Counted from the first letter of the stretch, positions 50,968 to 60,063 are shown. The stretch: DNA of 64,000 nt from Deltaproteobacteria bacterium (GCA_016792625.1 JAEUKK010000039.1:25260-89259), one strand, 5' to 3'. Translations and numbers: made by a program. Notes: generated by a model not told the origin, from the letters alone.

Positions 50968-53271
50968 TCACTCGGCAACTGGTTGATTCGATGGACCTTC
51001 ACCAGATGCCCCACCAGCGCGGCCCCGTGCGGCGAAGATCCGCAGCGCGCGGTCATACGCGATCATGCCGAGCACGCTGATCAAGCCCCAGCCGGCCAGC
51101 TCCCACCACATGGCCGTGGGGTCATAGACCTCGCGGAGCAGGTCACGCGCAGCCTCGGGGCCCACCTGCAGGTGCGCGGCGAGGGCAGCGAGCGCCTCCT
51201 CGCGGGGGAGCTGGGCGGCCTCGGCCACCCCGAGCTGCTCTGTGAGGTAGCGCCGGGCGAGGTTGGCCCGATCTCCGCCCTCTTCGTACTGGTCGCCCAC
51301 CAGCACCGAGCCGGCGATCCAGCCGATCGCCACGGGGATGTTGGCGTAGCCCATGAACAGGCCCTCTTGGCCGCGGGGCGCGAGGCTGGCCAGGTACTCG
51401 AGCTTCTTGGGGCTCGACAACATCTCGCCCAGCGAGAACAACGTCAGGCCCGCTACACAGCCCCATCCGCTGGTCGCGGTGCCCGCGAGCGCGCCGCCGA
51501 GGGTGGCCAAGCACATGCCGAGGATGATGTTCCACAAGGTGGGCAGGCGCGCGCTGGCCTGGGCCACGAAGACCATGCCGGTGATGATCAGCGCCGAATT
51601 GACGTTGAGCAGCCACTCCGGGTTGACCTGGCCGCCGCTCTCGGCGAGCTGGGTCAGGGCCCCGCTGGCCGACGAGAGCGGGCCGTAGCTGCCCACGCCC
51701 GCTGCGAGCAAGCCGACCAGACCGACGCCCAGCACGCCCATCCGGCCATGCGCCCGCGCGGCGCCGGCGGCCGCGGCCCCCGCGCCGAGCACCGCGGCCA
51801 GGGCGGCAGCCGGGCCCAGCGCCCCGGCGAGGGGCAGGGCGGCCAGGGCCCCGAGCAGCCCGATCAAGCCCAAGCGGGCGGCGGTCAGGGGCGCGCGCAC
51901 CCGCGCCGGATCGGCGACCAGCGCGGCAGAGAGCGCCAGCGGCGCGCCCCAGGTCAAGGCCGCGGCGAGGGCGCCGGCCCCGACCACCGCCGGGGACCGG
52001 AGGGCCGCGCCGAGGTCGGCGATCAGATCGCCGCTGTCCACCCAGTCGTCGATGGTGACCGGCAGCAGGTCGAAGACCTGGTTGAAGCTCAGCCAGAAGC
52101 CCGAGAAGATGAGGCAGAACCAGAGCACGCGGGGTGAGAACAGGCCGACGATGCTGAGCACCACGATGTCGGCGGCCCGCAGGGTGGGCGCGGTGAACCG
52201 GGCCGGCGCGGCCACAAAACGCAGCAGGGGCGCGGCGAGGCCGGGCGCCCCCCAGGACAAAAACGCGCCGTCGGCGAAGCGCAGCGCGCCGGCGAGGGGG
52301 TCGAGCCCCGCGCCGCTGAGGCCATCGGCGGCGAGCGCCGCCCCGCCCATGAGCCCGGCGGCGAGGGCGCCCGCCGCCCCGACCCCGGCCAGGGCCGCCG
52401 CGGCCCCCAGCGCCCGGCCCGACAGCGTCAGACCCAGCGCGGTCAGCGCGGCGAGAAAACCCACCAACGCGCCAATGCCGCTGGGGTGCAGGCCAGCGAG
52501 GCCGAGCCAGAGCCCGGCGAGGGCGGCGCCCGACCAAGCCGCGCCGCCCGCGAGCAGGGCGATCGCCCAGCCGCGGGGCCGGCCGCGCGGGGTGGCCGCG
52601 GCCAGCGCCCGCCAGGGGCTCGGGTCGCTGGGCGCCGCGCTCGACCGCCGCTCCTCGGTCGCGTCGGTGTAAAAGGGCAGCCACAGCAGGTTCAGGCTCA
52701 CCGTGGCCGCGCAGACCAAGAAGACCCAGGTCCAGTCCATCAGGCGGAGCACGCCGGCGAGGCTCGGCCCGATGAACCCGCCCACGTTGACCAGCTGGTA
52801 GAAAATGCCCCAGCCCAGGCTCGCTTCGCTGCCCCGCAGGCTGGCGGCCAGCGTGCCCTGCACGCCCGGCTTGAACAGCGCCGTGCCCGTGGCCAGCCCC
52901 AAACACGCCAAGAAGAAGAGCGGGTAGCTCGGCGCCACCGCCATGCCGATGTAGCCGAGCACCTTGACCAAGATCGCCACCACGATGGTGTTCTTGTGGC
53001 CATAGCGATCGGCGAGGCCGCCGGTGAACATCGGCAGCAGGCTCTGCACCGCCGCCCAGGCGGCGAAGATCGAGCCCTTCTGCACATGGTCGAGCCCTGG
53101 CCCACCCTCGCTGGCCGGCAGCAGCATGTAGATGGGAACGGTGGCCCGCACGCCATAGTAGGCGAGCCGCTCGAGCATCTCCATCGTGTTGACGATCCAG
53201 AAGCGGTCGTCGAGCCGCAGCAGCTGCGACACCAGCCCCTCGGTCGGCGGCGCCTGCACCTCGGCCCCCAT
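50968..53271 (-). CDS. POT-type (proton-dependent oligopeptide) MFS transporter
   Basis: A 767-residue MFS membrane protein. The N-terminal motif NTMEMLERLAYYG (residues 28-40) is the POT ExxER signature for proton coupling; GGLADRYGHKNTIV follows as the MFS loop 2-3 motif. There are unusually many helices and a large Ala/Leu-rich middle with about 180 extra residues (after about residue 215), more than the 450-500 residues of typical bacterial POTs. The inserted region may be extra helices. Predicted role: peptide or small-molecule uptake. ATG 53271 follows GGGAGG. It is divergent from the PHP lipoprotein gene, with 106 bases between. Confidence 0.85.
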   Translation of the reverse strand: MGAEVQAPPTEGLVSQLLRLDDRFWIVNTMEMLERLAYYGVRATVPIYMLLPASEGGPGLDHVQKGSIFAAWAAVQSLLPMFTGGLADRYGHKNTIVVAILVKVLGYIGMAVAPSYPLFFLACLGLATGTALFKPGVQGTLAASLRGSEASLGWGIFYQLVNVGGFIGPSLAGVLRLMDWTWVFLVCAATVSLNLLWLPFYTDATEERRSSAAPSDPSPWRALAAATPRGRPRGWAIALLAGGAAWSGAALAGLWLGLAGLHPSGIGALVGFLAALTALGLTLSGRALGAAAALAGVGAAGALAAGLMGGAALAADGLSGAGLDPLAGALRFADGAFLSWGAPGLAAPLLRFVAAPARFTAPTLRAADIVVLSIVGLFSPRVLWFCLIFSGFWLSFNQVFDLLPVTIDDWVDSGDLIADLGAALRSPAVVGAGALAAALTWGAPLALSAALVADPARVRAPLTAARLGLIGLLGALAALPLAGALGPAAALAAVLGAGAAAAGAARAHGRMGVLGVGLVGLLAAGVGSYGPLSSASGALTQLAESGGQVNPEWLLNVNSALIITGMVFVAQASARLPTLWNIILGMCLATLGGALAGTATSGWGCVAGLTLFSLGEMLSSPKKLEYLASLAPRGQEGLFMGYANIPVAIGWIAGSVLVGDQYEEGGDRANLARRYLTEQLGVAEAAQLPREEALAALAAHLQVGPEAARDLLREVYDPTAMWWELAGWGLISVLGMIAYDRALRIFAARGRAGGASGEGPSNQPVAE

Positions 53272-53377
53272 GCACCCTCCCGGTGGTCGGGTCAGACCCC
53301 GACCGGGGCTGAGCCTACACCGCCGCGGCCCCCTCCCCTGCGGTACTGTCCGGCCACCGTCCCGCCACGGAGCCGCC

Positions 53378-55993
53378 ATGCGCCGCGCCCTCGCCCCCCT
53401 CCTCCTCCCCTTTTCCTTGCTGAGCTGCGGCGACGGCGGGCCCAAAAGCAGCCCGGGCGCGGGTGATGGGGGCGCCGACACCGAGGCCACGCCGGGCGCC
53501 TGCCCTCCGGCTGGCCAAGCCCTGGCGCGGGTGCTCGACACGGCGGGGCCCTACCTGCCCGGCGCGGTGGCGGTGGGGACGGCGGGCGACCTGCTCCTCC
53601 AAAATCACCGCGCAGCCTTTGTGATCACCGCGCCCGACACACAGCGCACCTACTACTACTACGGGGGTGTGCTGGCCGACGCCGCCCCGATGGACGGCTG
53701 CGCCTTTGGCGGCGAAGACAAGCTCGACGAGGTCGCCCCGGTGCTGGGCACCCTGAACCTCACCGACTTCGGCAGCAGCGTGCTGCGGGGCTTTCGCGGC
53801 ACCCGCGCCGAGGTGCTGGCCGACGGCAGCGACGGCGGCCCGGCCATCGTGCGGGTCGAGGGCACCGACGACATCCACTGGCTCGTCGAGTACACCCTCA
53901 TCGGCGACAAGATCCAGTCCGGCGGCCGGCCCGTGTCCAGCCCCTACGGCCTGCGCATGACCATGGACTTCGTGCTGGAGCCCGACAGCGAGGTCCTCCG
54001 CGTCGACTGGACCTTTGAGAACACCGCAGACGTCGAGCTGCGCCTGCTCTCCGGCCACCTGCTCAGCTTTGGCCCGAGCATGGACCTCGCCCGCTTCGCC
54101 CAGTCCAGCCTGACCTTCGGCGGTTTTGGGGTCGCCGCCGGCATCCCCTACCTCGTGACCACCGATGGTGAGGGCGCCTACGGCTTCACCGTGCAGGACG
54201 CCAACCTCGCCTATATCCCCATCTCGGGCATCGACGTCGCCCTCGACCTGAACCAAGCGCTGACCGCGCCGATCGTGCTCCCGCCCGGCGGCCGCCAGAC
54301 CCGCTCCCACTTCTTGGCGGTGGGGGCCACCGACGGCCCGAGCGCGACCGGGCCGCTGACCGCGGCGAGCCCACACCTGCTGCCCGGCCTGCGCGCGACG
54401 CCCAGCGAGGTGCGCGGCGCGGTGGTCGACCCCGCGGGCCAGCCGGTGACCGACGCCCGCCTGCACGTGCTGGTGGGCGAAGACCGCCAAGTATTGGACA
54501 TCGCCACCACCGACAGCGCAGGAGAGTTCCGGCTGAACCTGCCCGCCTTCACCCCGGCCTGGAGCTACGCGGTCGAGGTGGTGGCGCCCGGGCGTGAGCC
54601 GGTCGAGGCCGAGGCCCCCGGGGCGGGCGCGCTGGACCTGCGGGTCGGCCCAGCCTCGAGCCTGCGCATCGACGTGCAGGAGGACGGGGCCCCCGTGCCG
54701 GCGAAGATCAGCCTGCGCCGCGAGGATGGGTTGGTCGAGACCCGGTGGAGCACCGGCGCCGACAGCAGCCCGCTCCGGCCCGGCAACTACCGCGCCACCA
54801 TCACCCGAGGCTACGAGTACGCCGCGGTGGAGGTCAATCTCACCGTCCCCGAAGGCGGCGAGGCCACGCTCGAGGCCACGCTCGAGCGGGTGGTCGACAC
54901 CCGCGGCTGGATCAGCGCCGACACCCACGTGCACAGCGAGCTGAGCCCCGACAGCCGCACGCCGGTCGAGGAGCTGCTCTGGCACGCCGCCGCCCACGGC
55001 CTCGACGTGGTGGTGCACAGCGAGCACGAGAACCTGCAAAACGGCTACACAGACGTCGATCCGGCGCTGCGGGCCTATGTCGCCTCGGTCATCGGCCAAG
55101 AGGTGACCGCGACCATGCCCGAGCACATGACCATGCTCGCCGCGGTGCCCGACGGCACCGAGCGGGGCGGTTTTGTGCCCTGGTACGGCCTCGATCTGGG
55201 CGAGCTCTTCGCGGCGATGCGCGAGCGGTCCGGCGGCGGCATCAACATCTTCAACCACCCCGGTTTTATGTGGCGGATCGGCTGGGACCCCATCGCCGCC
55301 GCGCCCACGGTCACCGACCCGACCCTGCTCGGCCTGCGGCCCGACCAAGAGGTCTGGTCCTGGGACTTCGACGCGATGGAGGTGATGAACGGCCTGAGCT
55401 CGATCTTCGCCGAGGGCAACGGCCGCTTCACGCTCTGGCAGAGCGCGCTCAACGCCGGCCACCGGGTCACGGCCGTGGCCAGCAGCGACGACCACAGCGG
55501 CGACGAGGTCGGCTTCCCCCGCACCTACGTCCCGGTTGAAGATGACGCGCCAGCGGCCTTTCGCGACGCGGTGCTGCTCGATGGCCTGCGCGGGGGCACC
55601 GCGGTGCTCAGCGCCGGGGCCTTCATTGAGGCCGAGCTCGAGGGCGTGGGCCCGGGTGGCGTGGCCAGGCCGGGCGCGCTCTCGCTGCGGGTCCAGGCGA
55701 TGCCCCAGATCCACATCGACCAGGTCGTCGTCTTCGCCAATTGTGCGGTGCTGGCCACCCTGCCCGCCGACGCGCCCGAGGGTGTGGTCAAGCTCGCGCT
55801 CGAGCTGCCGGTCACGCTCGAGGCCGACGCCACCCTGGTGGTCGCGGCCTTCGGTGACGGGCCGCTGCCCGACGGGCTGCTGGGCGGCGGCGGGCGCACG
55901 CCCCGCGGCCTCACCAATGCGATCTACGTCGACGCAGACGGTGATGGCGCCTGGACCCCGCCCGGCGGCCAGCCCTGCGCGGACGCCTGGTAG
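53378..55993 (+). CDS. CehA/McbA-type (PHP-like) metallohydrolase lipoprotein
   Basis: An 871-residue lipoprotein (signal ending LLSC, Cys17). Residues about 30-360 are a beta-rich domain; 370-500 hold two carboxypeptidase-regulatory-like beta sandwiches (GAVVDPAGQPVTDARLHV). From about 512 a PHP-type hydrolase domain begins with ADTHVHSELSPDS, VVVHSEHEN, later FNHPG (about 623) and VASSDDHSG (about 703), the conserved His/Asp metal ligands. Members cleave phosphoester or carbamate bonds outside the cell; the substrate here is unknown. Start ATG 53378 follows GGAG. Confidence 0.87.
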   Translation: MRRALAPLLLPFSLLSCGDGGPKSSPGAGDGGADTEATPGACPPAGQALARVLDTAGPYLPGAVAVGTAGDLLLQNHRAAFVITAPDTQRTYYYYGGVLADAAPMDGCAFGGEDKLDEVAPVLGTLNLTDFGSSVLRGFRGTRAEVLADGSDGGPAIVRVEGTDDIHWLVEYTLIGDKIQSGGRPVSSPYGLRMTMDFVLEPDSEVLRVDWTFENTADVELRLLSGHLLSFGPSMDLARFAQSSLTFGGFGVAAGIPYLVTTDGEGAYGFTVQDANLAYIPISGIDVALDLNQALTAPIVLPPGGRQTRSHFLAVGATDGPSATGPLTAASPHLLPGLRATPSEVRGAVVDPAGQPVTDARLHVLVGEDRQVLDIATTDSAGEFRLNLPAFTPAWSYAVEVVAPGREPVEAEAPGAGALDLRVGPASSLRIDVQEDGAPVPAKISLRREDGLVETRWSTGADSSPLRPGNYRATITRGYEYAAVEVNLTVPEGGEATLEATLERVVDTRGWISADTHVHSELSPDSRTPVEELLWHAAAHGLDVVVHSEHENLQNGYTDVDPALRAYVASVIGQEVTATMPEHMTMLAAVPDGTERGGFVPWYGLDLGELFAAMRERSGGGINIFNHPGFMWRIGWDPIAAAPTVTDPTLLGLRPDQEVWSWDFDAMEVMNGLSSIFAEGNGRFTLWQSALNAGHRVTAVASSDDHSGDEVGFPRTYVPVEDDAPAAFRDAVLLDGLRGGTAVLSAGAFIEAELEGVGPGGVARPGALSLRVQAMPQIHIDQVVVFANCAVLATLPADAPEGVVKLALELPVTLEADATLVVAAFGDGPLPDGLLGGGGRTPRGLTNAIYVDADGDGAWTPPGGQPCADAW

Positions 55994-56029
55994 GCCCGCG
56001 GGGGCGCTGACCGGCGCTCGAGGCCCTGC

Positions 56030-56824
56030 TCAGTCGGCTTCGTCGGCCTCGTCGGCCTCGTCGGCGTCATCGTCCTCGGGCTCGCCCTCGGGCTCGTCAT
56101 CCTCCTCGATCTCGTCTTCCGCGTCGTCATCATCGTCGTCATCGTCATCGTCGTCGTCGTCATCTTCCCGCTCGCCGCGCCGGTCTTCTCGCTCGGTGTC
56201 GTCGAGGTCGAGGTCGCCGTTGCGGTCGGGGTAGAGGCCCGCCCCGCTCAACACGAGCTCGACCAGGCCGTCGTGGCGCGGATCCCCCGCCTCGATCAGC
56301 GGCCCGTCGGCGAAGGTCTCGGGGGAGAGCCAGCCCGGCGTGGCCAGCTCGAGCACGCTGGTCTCGCCATCCACGGGAAGGGTCTGCACCACGAGGTTCA
56401 GCGTGGGCAGGGTCAGCGCGGCGCGGAAGCTGGCGCCGAGGCCGTCGACCCCCTCGACCACCAGCGGCGCGGCCGGCGTGAGCTCAAGCCCGCAGAGGGC
56501 GCCCGCGGGCAGGGCGACCTGCGCGGGGGCGAGCAGGTCGAGCTCGACCCCGGCCACCAGGGTCTGGCGCCCGCCGCCGCAGCCGACCGCGGTCAGCGTG
56601 CCGAGCGCGAGCCGCGCGCTGCTCGGCGCGAGCTGGTCGGCGGGGGCCACCCGCACCGCGGTCAGGCCCGGGTTGCCCACCGAGGTGCCCTCGACGGTCG
56701 TCCGCGCGCAGCCGGCGGCGAGGGCCAACAGGAGGAGGGAGGCCCCGTGGGCCGACCGGGAGGAAACGGGGCGGGAGGAAACGGGGCGGGAGGAAACGGG
56801 GCGGGAGGAAACGGGGCGGGTCAT
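56030..56824 (-). CDS. Lipoprotein with acidic tail, coupled to a TIGR02147 gene
   Basis: A 264-residue lipoprotein (lipobox LALAAGC near residue 39). Before the signal is a repeated PVSSR x4 n-region, encoded by the 15-bp repeat at 56758-56817. The mature domain to about residue 200 is Gly/Leu/Val/Pro-rich, probably a beta sandwich, with two cysteines (VGCGGG, ALCGLEL). The tail from about residue 206 to the end is almost entirely Asp and Glu. Such tails may bind calcium or polycations. The gene start overlaps the stop of the TIGR02147 gene (ATGA), so both are made together. Confidence 0.75.
   Translation of the reverse strand: MTRPVSSRPVSSRPVSSRPVSSRSAHGASLLLLALAAGCARTTVEGTSVGNPGLTAVRVAPADQLAPSSARLALGTLTAVGCGGGRQTLVAGVELDLLAPAQVALPAGALCGLELTPAAPLVVEGVDGLGASFRAALTLPTLNLVVQTLPVDGETSVLELATPGWLSPETFADGPLIEAGDPRHDGLVELVLSGAGLYPDRNGDLDLDDTEREDRRGEREDDDDDDDDDDDDDDAEDEIEEDDEPEGEPEDDDADEADEADEAD
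56758..56817 (-). repeat. Four identical 15-bp units encoding PVSSR
   Basis: GGGAGGAAACGGGGC repeated four times with no changes, at the 5' end of the acidic lipoprotein gene. Perfect identity suggests recent expansion. The unit is five codons, so copy-number change alters the length of the n-region without a frameshift. Confidence 0.9.
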
Positions 56825-57669
56825 GCGTCACTCCGCGGGCAAGCCGCGCTGAGCGGGAAGAGCTGGAGGTTCACCTGAACGACGAGATCGGCCTCGTCGA
56901 CGTGACCCTCGGCGAGGTCGAGCAGATGTTCTTGAAAGGCCGCGAGCTCACGCTTGAGCTGGGGCAGCAGGCGGGTGGGCACGCCCACCGTGACCGCCCC
57001 GAGGTGGCGCTCGGCGGGCGGAAAGGCGGCGATGGCGTCGGCCGCGCGGGTGAGCATGCCGCGGTGGTAGTTGTGCACCGCGAGGCCTGCGACCTCGTGG
57101 GGCGTGACCACGCTCTGGTCGACCGGTCGTAGGCGGCCGGCCTCGTCGGGCACGAGCATGCCCAGGCGCTGGAGCAACGCCAGCCCCTCGGCCGCGTCGG
57201 CGACCGAGATGCTCGGGCGGAGCTGCGCGGCCACCCAGGCGGGGTCGGCGCGGAAGCCAGCCAGGGTGGCCAGCTCACGAATGGCCGGCAGGTACCAGAC
57301 CGAGAGGTACCGAAAGCCCTCGCCCTCGATGCGCCGGGCCGCTTGAAAGCGCCGCATGCCCGAGACCCGGGCGAAGATGCGCGACTTTTCGTCGGGGTCG
57401 TCGGTGCCGTCGAGCTCGACGAGGGCGGCGAGGTACTCCTGCTCTTCGGCGTCGAGGCCCATCGCCTTGCAGACCCCGGCCAGCACCGCGGGCGAGAGGT
57501 TGCGCTTGCCTTGCATGACCAGCAGCAGCAGGGACGAGGACTTGACCCCGGCGAGGCGGGCGAACACCCGGTGCGAGAAGCGCGGGTTGGCGGCCTTCTT
57601 GTACGCAAACCAGTCCGCCAAGAAGCGGCGGTGGTCGAGGGTCGCGAAGAGGTCGGGCGGGTTGGTCAC
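56821..57669 (-). CDS. TIGR02147 family protein (DUF4423 type), likely regulator
   Basis: A 282-residue protein of a family with many paralogues in Fibrobacter, Bdellovibrio and Myxococcota. The N-terminal part has the family pattern (FLADWFAYKKAANPRFSHRVFARLAGV, GKRNLSPAVLAGVCKAMGL), a helix-turn-helix-like arrangement; the middle has the VWYLPAIRELATL block; the C-terminus is helical. GTG 57669 is used since GGGAG lies 6 bases upstream and the family start matches. The target is probably the divergent or coupled lipoprotein genes (inference). Confidence 0.82.
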   Translation of the reverse strand: MTNPPDLFATLDHRRFLADWFAYKKAANPRFSHRVFARLAGVKSSSLLLLVMQGKRNLSPAVLAGVCKAMGLDAEEQEYLAALVELDGTDDPDEKSRIFARVSGMRRFQAARRIEGEGFRYLSVWYLPAIRELATLAGFRADPAWVAAQLRPSISVADAAEGLALLQRLGMLVPDEAGRLRPVDQSVVTPHEVAGLAVHNYHRGMLTRAADAIAAFPPAERHLGAVTVGVPTRLLPQLKRELAAFQEHLLDLAEGHVDEADLVVQVNLQLFPLSAACPRSDA

Positions 57670-57700
57670 GGCGGCTCCCCCGCCACTGTATCCGGGAGCT

Positions 57701-57708
57701 GTGTACAC
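57701..57708. promoter_or_regulatory. GTGTACAC palindrome in the TIGR02147/acidic lipoprotein divergent region
   Basis: An eight-base palindrome 32 bases upstream of the TIGR02147 start. A related GTACACG occurs at 57767. The 213-base divergent region is less GC-rich than its surroundings. It is a candidate operator; short palindromes can arise by chance. Confidence 0.3.
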
Positions 57709-57882
57709 TTGCTGCCCAATCTCGCCGTTTCTGCCCTTGCACAGCCTTTCGTCGCGTTCACAACCCGTACACGTTTCAGGGCCGGACACGGTCTCTGCCG
57801 CCCCCCGCTCGCGGCCAGGCCCCGGCCGCGGGAAGCTGAGGGGGCGCCCCGAACCCACCCCCTGGGCGCCGCGGAGTGAACC

Positions 57883-58338
57883 ATGCGCATGCCCACCACC
57901 AGCCTCCTCCTGCTCGCCCTGCTCGGCCTCGCCGCGTGTGATGGCAGCGCCTTCACCCTCGGCGAGAAGAGCGGCGGCGGCACCTCCGCCTCGCGCGCCG
58001 GCGGCAGCGGCGATGACTGCTCCTGCGCCGGTGATGACGACGGCGATGACGACGGCGAGGACGACGAGACCGACGACGACGGTGAGGACGAGGGCGAAGA
58101 CGAGAGCGAAGACCGCGACGACGACGACGGCGATGGCCGCGACGACGACGAGGGCGATGGCCGCGACGACGACGTCGGCGAGGAGGACGGCGACGACGAC
58201 GACGACTGCTCCTGCGCCGACGACGACGGCGATGAGGACGAGGACGAGGAGGACGAAGACGAGGACGAGGACGAGGACGAGGACGAGTCCGAAGAGGAGT
58301 CCGAGGACGAGACCGCCCCCGAAGACGACGAGGCCTGA
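57883..58338 (+). CDS. Second acidic lipoprotein, Asp/Glu-rich with CSCA motifs
   Basis: A 151-residue lipoprotein (lipobox LGLAAC, Cys19). Almost all of residues 45-151 are Asp, Glu or Gly. Two copies of CSCA separated by about 60 acidic residues (DDCSCAGDDD and DDCSCADDDG) suggest a metal or disulfide site. GGAG precedes ATG 57883. It is divergent from the TIGR02147 gene and resembles the tail of the lipoprotein at 56030-56824. It may be a surface calcium-binding or polyanionic protein; no enzyme motif. Confidence 0.75.
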   Translation: MRMPTTSLLLLALLGLAACDGSAFTLGEKSGGGTSASRAGGSGDDCSCAGDDDGDDDGEDDETDDDGEDEGEDESEDRDDDDGDGRDDDEGDGRDDDVGEEDGDDDDDCSCADDDGDEDEDEEDEDEDEDEDEDESEEESEDETAPEDDEA

Positions 58339-58396
58339 TGCGGCCGCGGGCCCCGCCCGCCGCTCCCCCCGGCCGGCCTGCCCTGCAGCGCCGGCC

Positions 58397-58415
58397 GGGC
58401 GCCGTTTTCGCGCCC
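58397..58415. terminator. Hairpin between two convergent genes
   Basis: GGGCGC and GCGCCC flank a seven-base loop CGTTTTC, between the stops at 58338 and 58436. It could terminate one or both transcripts, but there is no T run after the stem on either strand. Confidence 0.3.
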
Positions 58416-58435
58416 CCGGGCCGCGGCCCCCGCCC

Positions 58436-58930
58436 TCAGCCCCCGGAGGCCGGGCGGCCCAAGGGCAGCACCGCGCTCGGCTGCGCGCGCCCGAGCCAAG
58501 CCGCCGTGTCGACCCGCAGCGAGCAGCTGCGGCGGGCCAAGGCGAAGGCCACCCAGGGCTCTGCCGCCAGCGTCGCGTCGACCAGCAGCGCGCAGGGGAA
58601 GATCGGCGCGCCGAAGGGCGGCACCGCGCCGGGCGGCAGCCCGATCACCGCCTCGAGCTCGTCGGGCCGGGCGAGGCGGTAGCGGGCCACGCCGAGCCCG
58701 CGCCGCAGCAGGCCCCCGTCGAGCTGCTGATCACCGGGCAGGGCCAGCACCGCCCAGCCCATGCGGTCGAGCTTCATGAACAGCGACTTGGCCCCCCGCT
58801 GCAGCGGCGTGCCCCGGGCCGCGGCCGCCTCGGGCGCGCTGCGGGCCTCGGCGTGGACCATGCGCTCGGCGCCGCAGCCGTCCAGCAGCGTGAGGATGGC
58901 CTGCTCGACGTCATCTGCGCGGTCGGTCAT
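58436..58930 (-). CDS. YbaK/EbsC-type aminoacyl-tRNA deacylase
   Basis: A 164-residue protein of the YbaK/ProXp fold, which hydrolyses mischarged tRNAs such as Cys-tRNA-Pro or Ala-tRNA-Pro. The catalytic-type lysine is Lys48 in AKSLFMK; the downstream loop has PPGAVPPFGAP and VDATLAAEPWVAF, matching the family GxxxPFG and VD motifs. The ATG overlaps the stop of the upstream gene (ATGA). The exact tRNA target is not clear. Confidence 0.85.
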   Translation of the reverse strand: MTDRADDVEQAILTLLDGCGAERMVHAEARSAPEAAAARGTPLQRGAKSLFMKLDRMGWAVLALPGDQQLDGGLLRRGLGVARYRLARPDELEAVIGLPPGAVPPFGAPIFPCALLVDATLAAEPWVAFALARRSCSLRVDTAAWLGRAQPSAVLPLGRPASGG

Positions 58931-60063
58931 CGGAGCCCCAAAGGAAGGTCACCGAGCCGCGCGCGCCGCGGCCCGAGCGGATCGGGCTGGCGGAGGGCGT
59001 CGAGGTGCGGGGCCGCCCCCGGGCAGCGGCGCTCAAGCGCGTCGGCCTCGGCCTGCCAAGCGGCGTCGGGCGGGGCGCGCAAGCGGGCGGCGGCCAGGGC
59101 CAGCAGCGCGCCGCGGGGCGTGGGGGCCGGATCGGGCCGGCTGGCCGCGCGCAAGGCCTGGGCGGCCTCGAGCGGCAGGCCCTCCTCTTCGAGCAGCAGC
59201 GCCCGCAGCAACAGCGCCCTGCGCGCCGTGAGCCCACCCCCGCGGCGGGCCCAGCGGGCGTGGCGCTTGACCAGCGCGCTCCGCAGCGCCGGGGCGCAGG
59301 CCCCCGACAGCGCCCAGCGGAGCAGCGCCACCTCGCCCTCGGCGTCGGCGGGGTCCTCGGGCAGGGCCAGCCAGCCCTCGGGCGGGCCCAAGGCCGCGAG
59401 CAGCGCCAGCTCCGCCCGATCGGTCTGCGTGCCGCCCTCGACCCAGAGCTGGGCCCGCAGCGCGGCGACCGCCCGGCCCAAAACGACGCCCTCGGGGCAG
59501 CTTCGGGGCCGGCGTTCGAGCGCGCCCAGGGCCTCGTCGAGCTCCACCGCCGCTTCGTCGGCGGCGCCCGCCTCGGCCGCCGCCCAGGCGCCGACCGCCA
59601 TCAGCCGGGCCCGCAAGAGCAGCGGGAGGCCGTCGCGCCGCACCCAGGGGCGGGCGGCGCGGGCCGCGGCGGCCGGCTCGAGCGCGGCGAGCAGGCAGCG
59701 GGCCCGCAGCAGCTCCACCTCGGCGGCCCGCGCGGGCTCCTCCTCCCACCAGAGCGCGGCGGCGTCGGCCGCGGCCCGCAGCGCGGGGTGATCGACGGGC
59801 GCGCCCTCCTCGAGGTGCAGCCGCAGGCGCTCCCCCGCCACCCGCAGCAGCTCGGCCGGGGCGCGCTCCCCTGCGGCGCGCGGCGCCGGGTCGGAGACCA
59901 CCGCCGGGCGCGGGGCCCCGTCCGGGTCCACCGCGGCCACGGCGCGCAGCCGCCCCCGCTGGTGCAGCCCCGGCCCGCGCACCACGACCGCGACGCCCAC
60001 CACCGGCGGCACGAGCAGCGGCTCGTCCAGCTCGATCTCGAGGCTCCAGCGCGGGCGCGCCAT
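58927..60063 (-). CDS. Ala/Leu/Arg-rich helical protein of unknown function
   Basis: A 378-residue soluble protein, first 60 residues beta-like (ELDEPLLVPPVVGVAVVVRG), the remainder made of repeating helix pairs (LRARLMAVGAWAAAEAG, AELALLAALGP) that may be TPR-like. Start ATG 60063 follows GGAGG. It is translationally coupled to the YbaK gene, but nothing in the sequence tells its role; a helical-repeat scaffold is possible. Confidence 0.6.
   Translation of the reverse strand: MARPRWSLEIELDEPLLVPPVVGVAVVVRGPGLHQRGRLRAVAAVDPDGAPRPAVVSDPAPRAAGERAPAELLRVAGERLRLHLEEGAPVDHPALRAAADAAALWWEEEPARAAEVELLRARCLLAALEPAAAARAARPWVRRDGLPLLLRARLMAVGAWAAAEAGAADEAAVELDEALGALERRPRSCPEGVVLGRAVAALRAQLWVEGGTQTDRAELALLAALGPPEGWLALPEDPADAEGEVALLRWALSGACAPALRSALVKRHARWARRGGGLTARRALLLRALLLEEEGLPLEAAQALRAASRPDPAPTPRGALLALAAARLRAPPDAAWQAEADALERRCPGAAPHLDALRQPDPLGPRRARLGDLPLGLR

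Noticed and set aside
57666..58499. Minus-strand Ser-rich reading frame opposite the acidic lipoprotein
   Set aside because: Poly-Ser translation arises from reading Asp/Glu codons in antisense (GAC/GAG to GTC/CTC frame shifts give TCG/TCC); there is no independent support.
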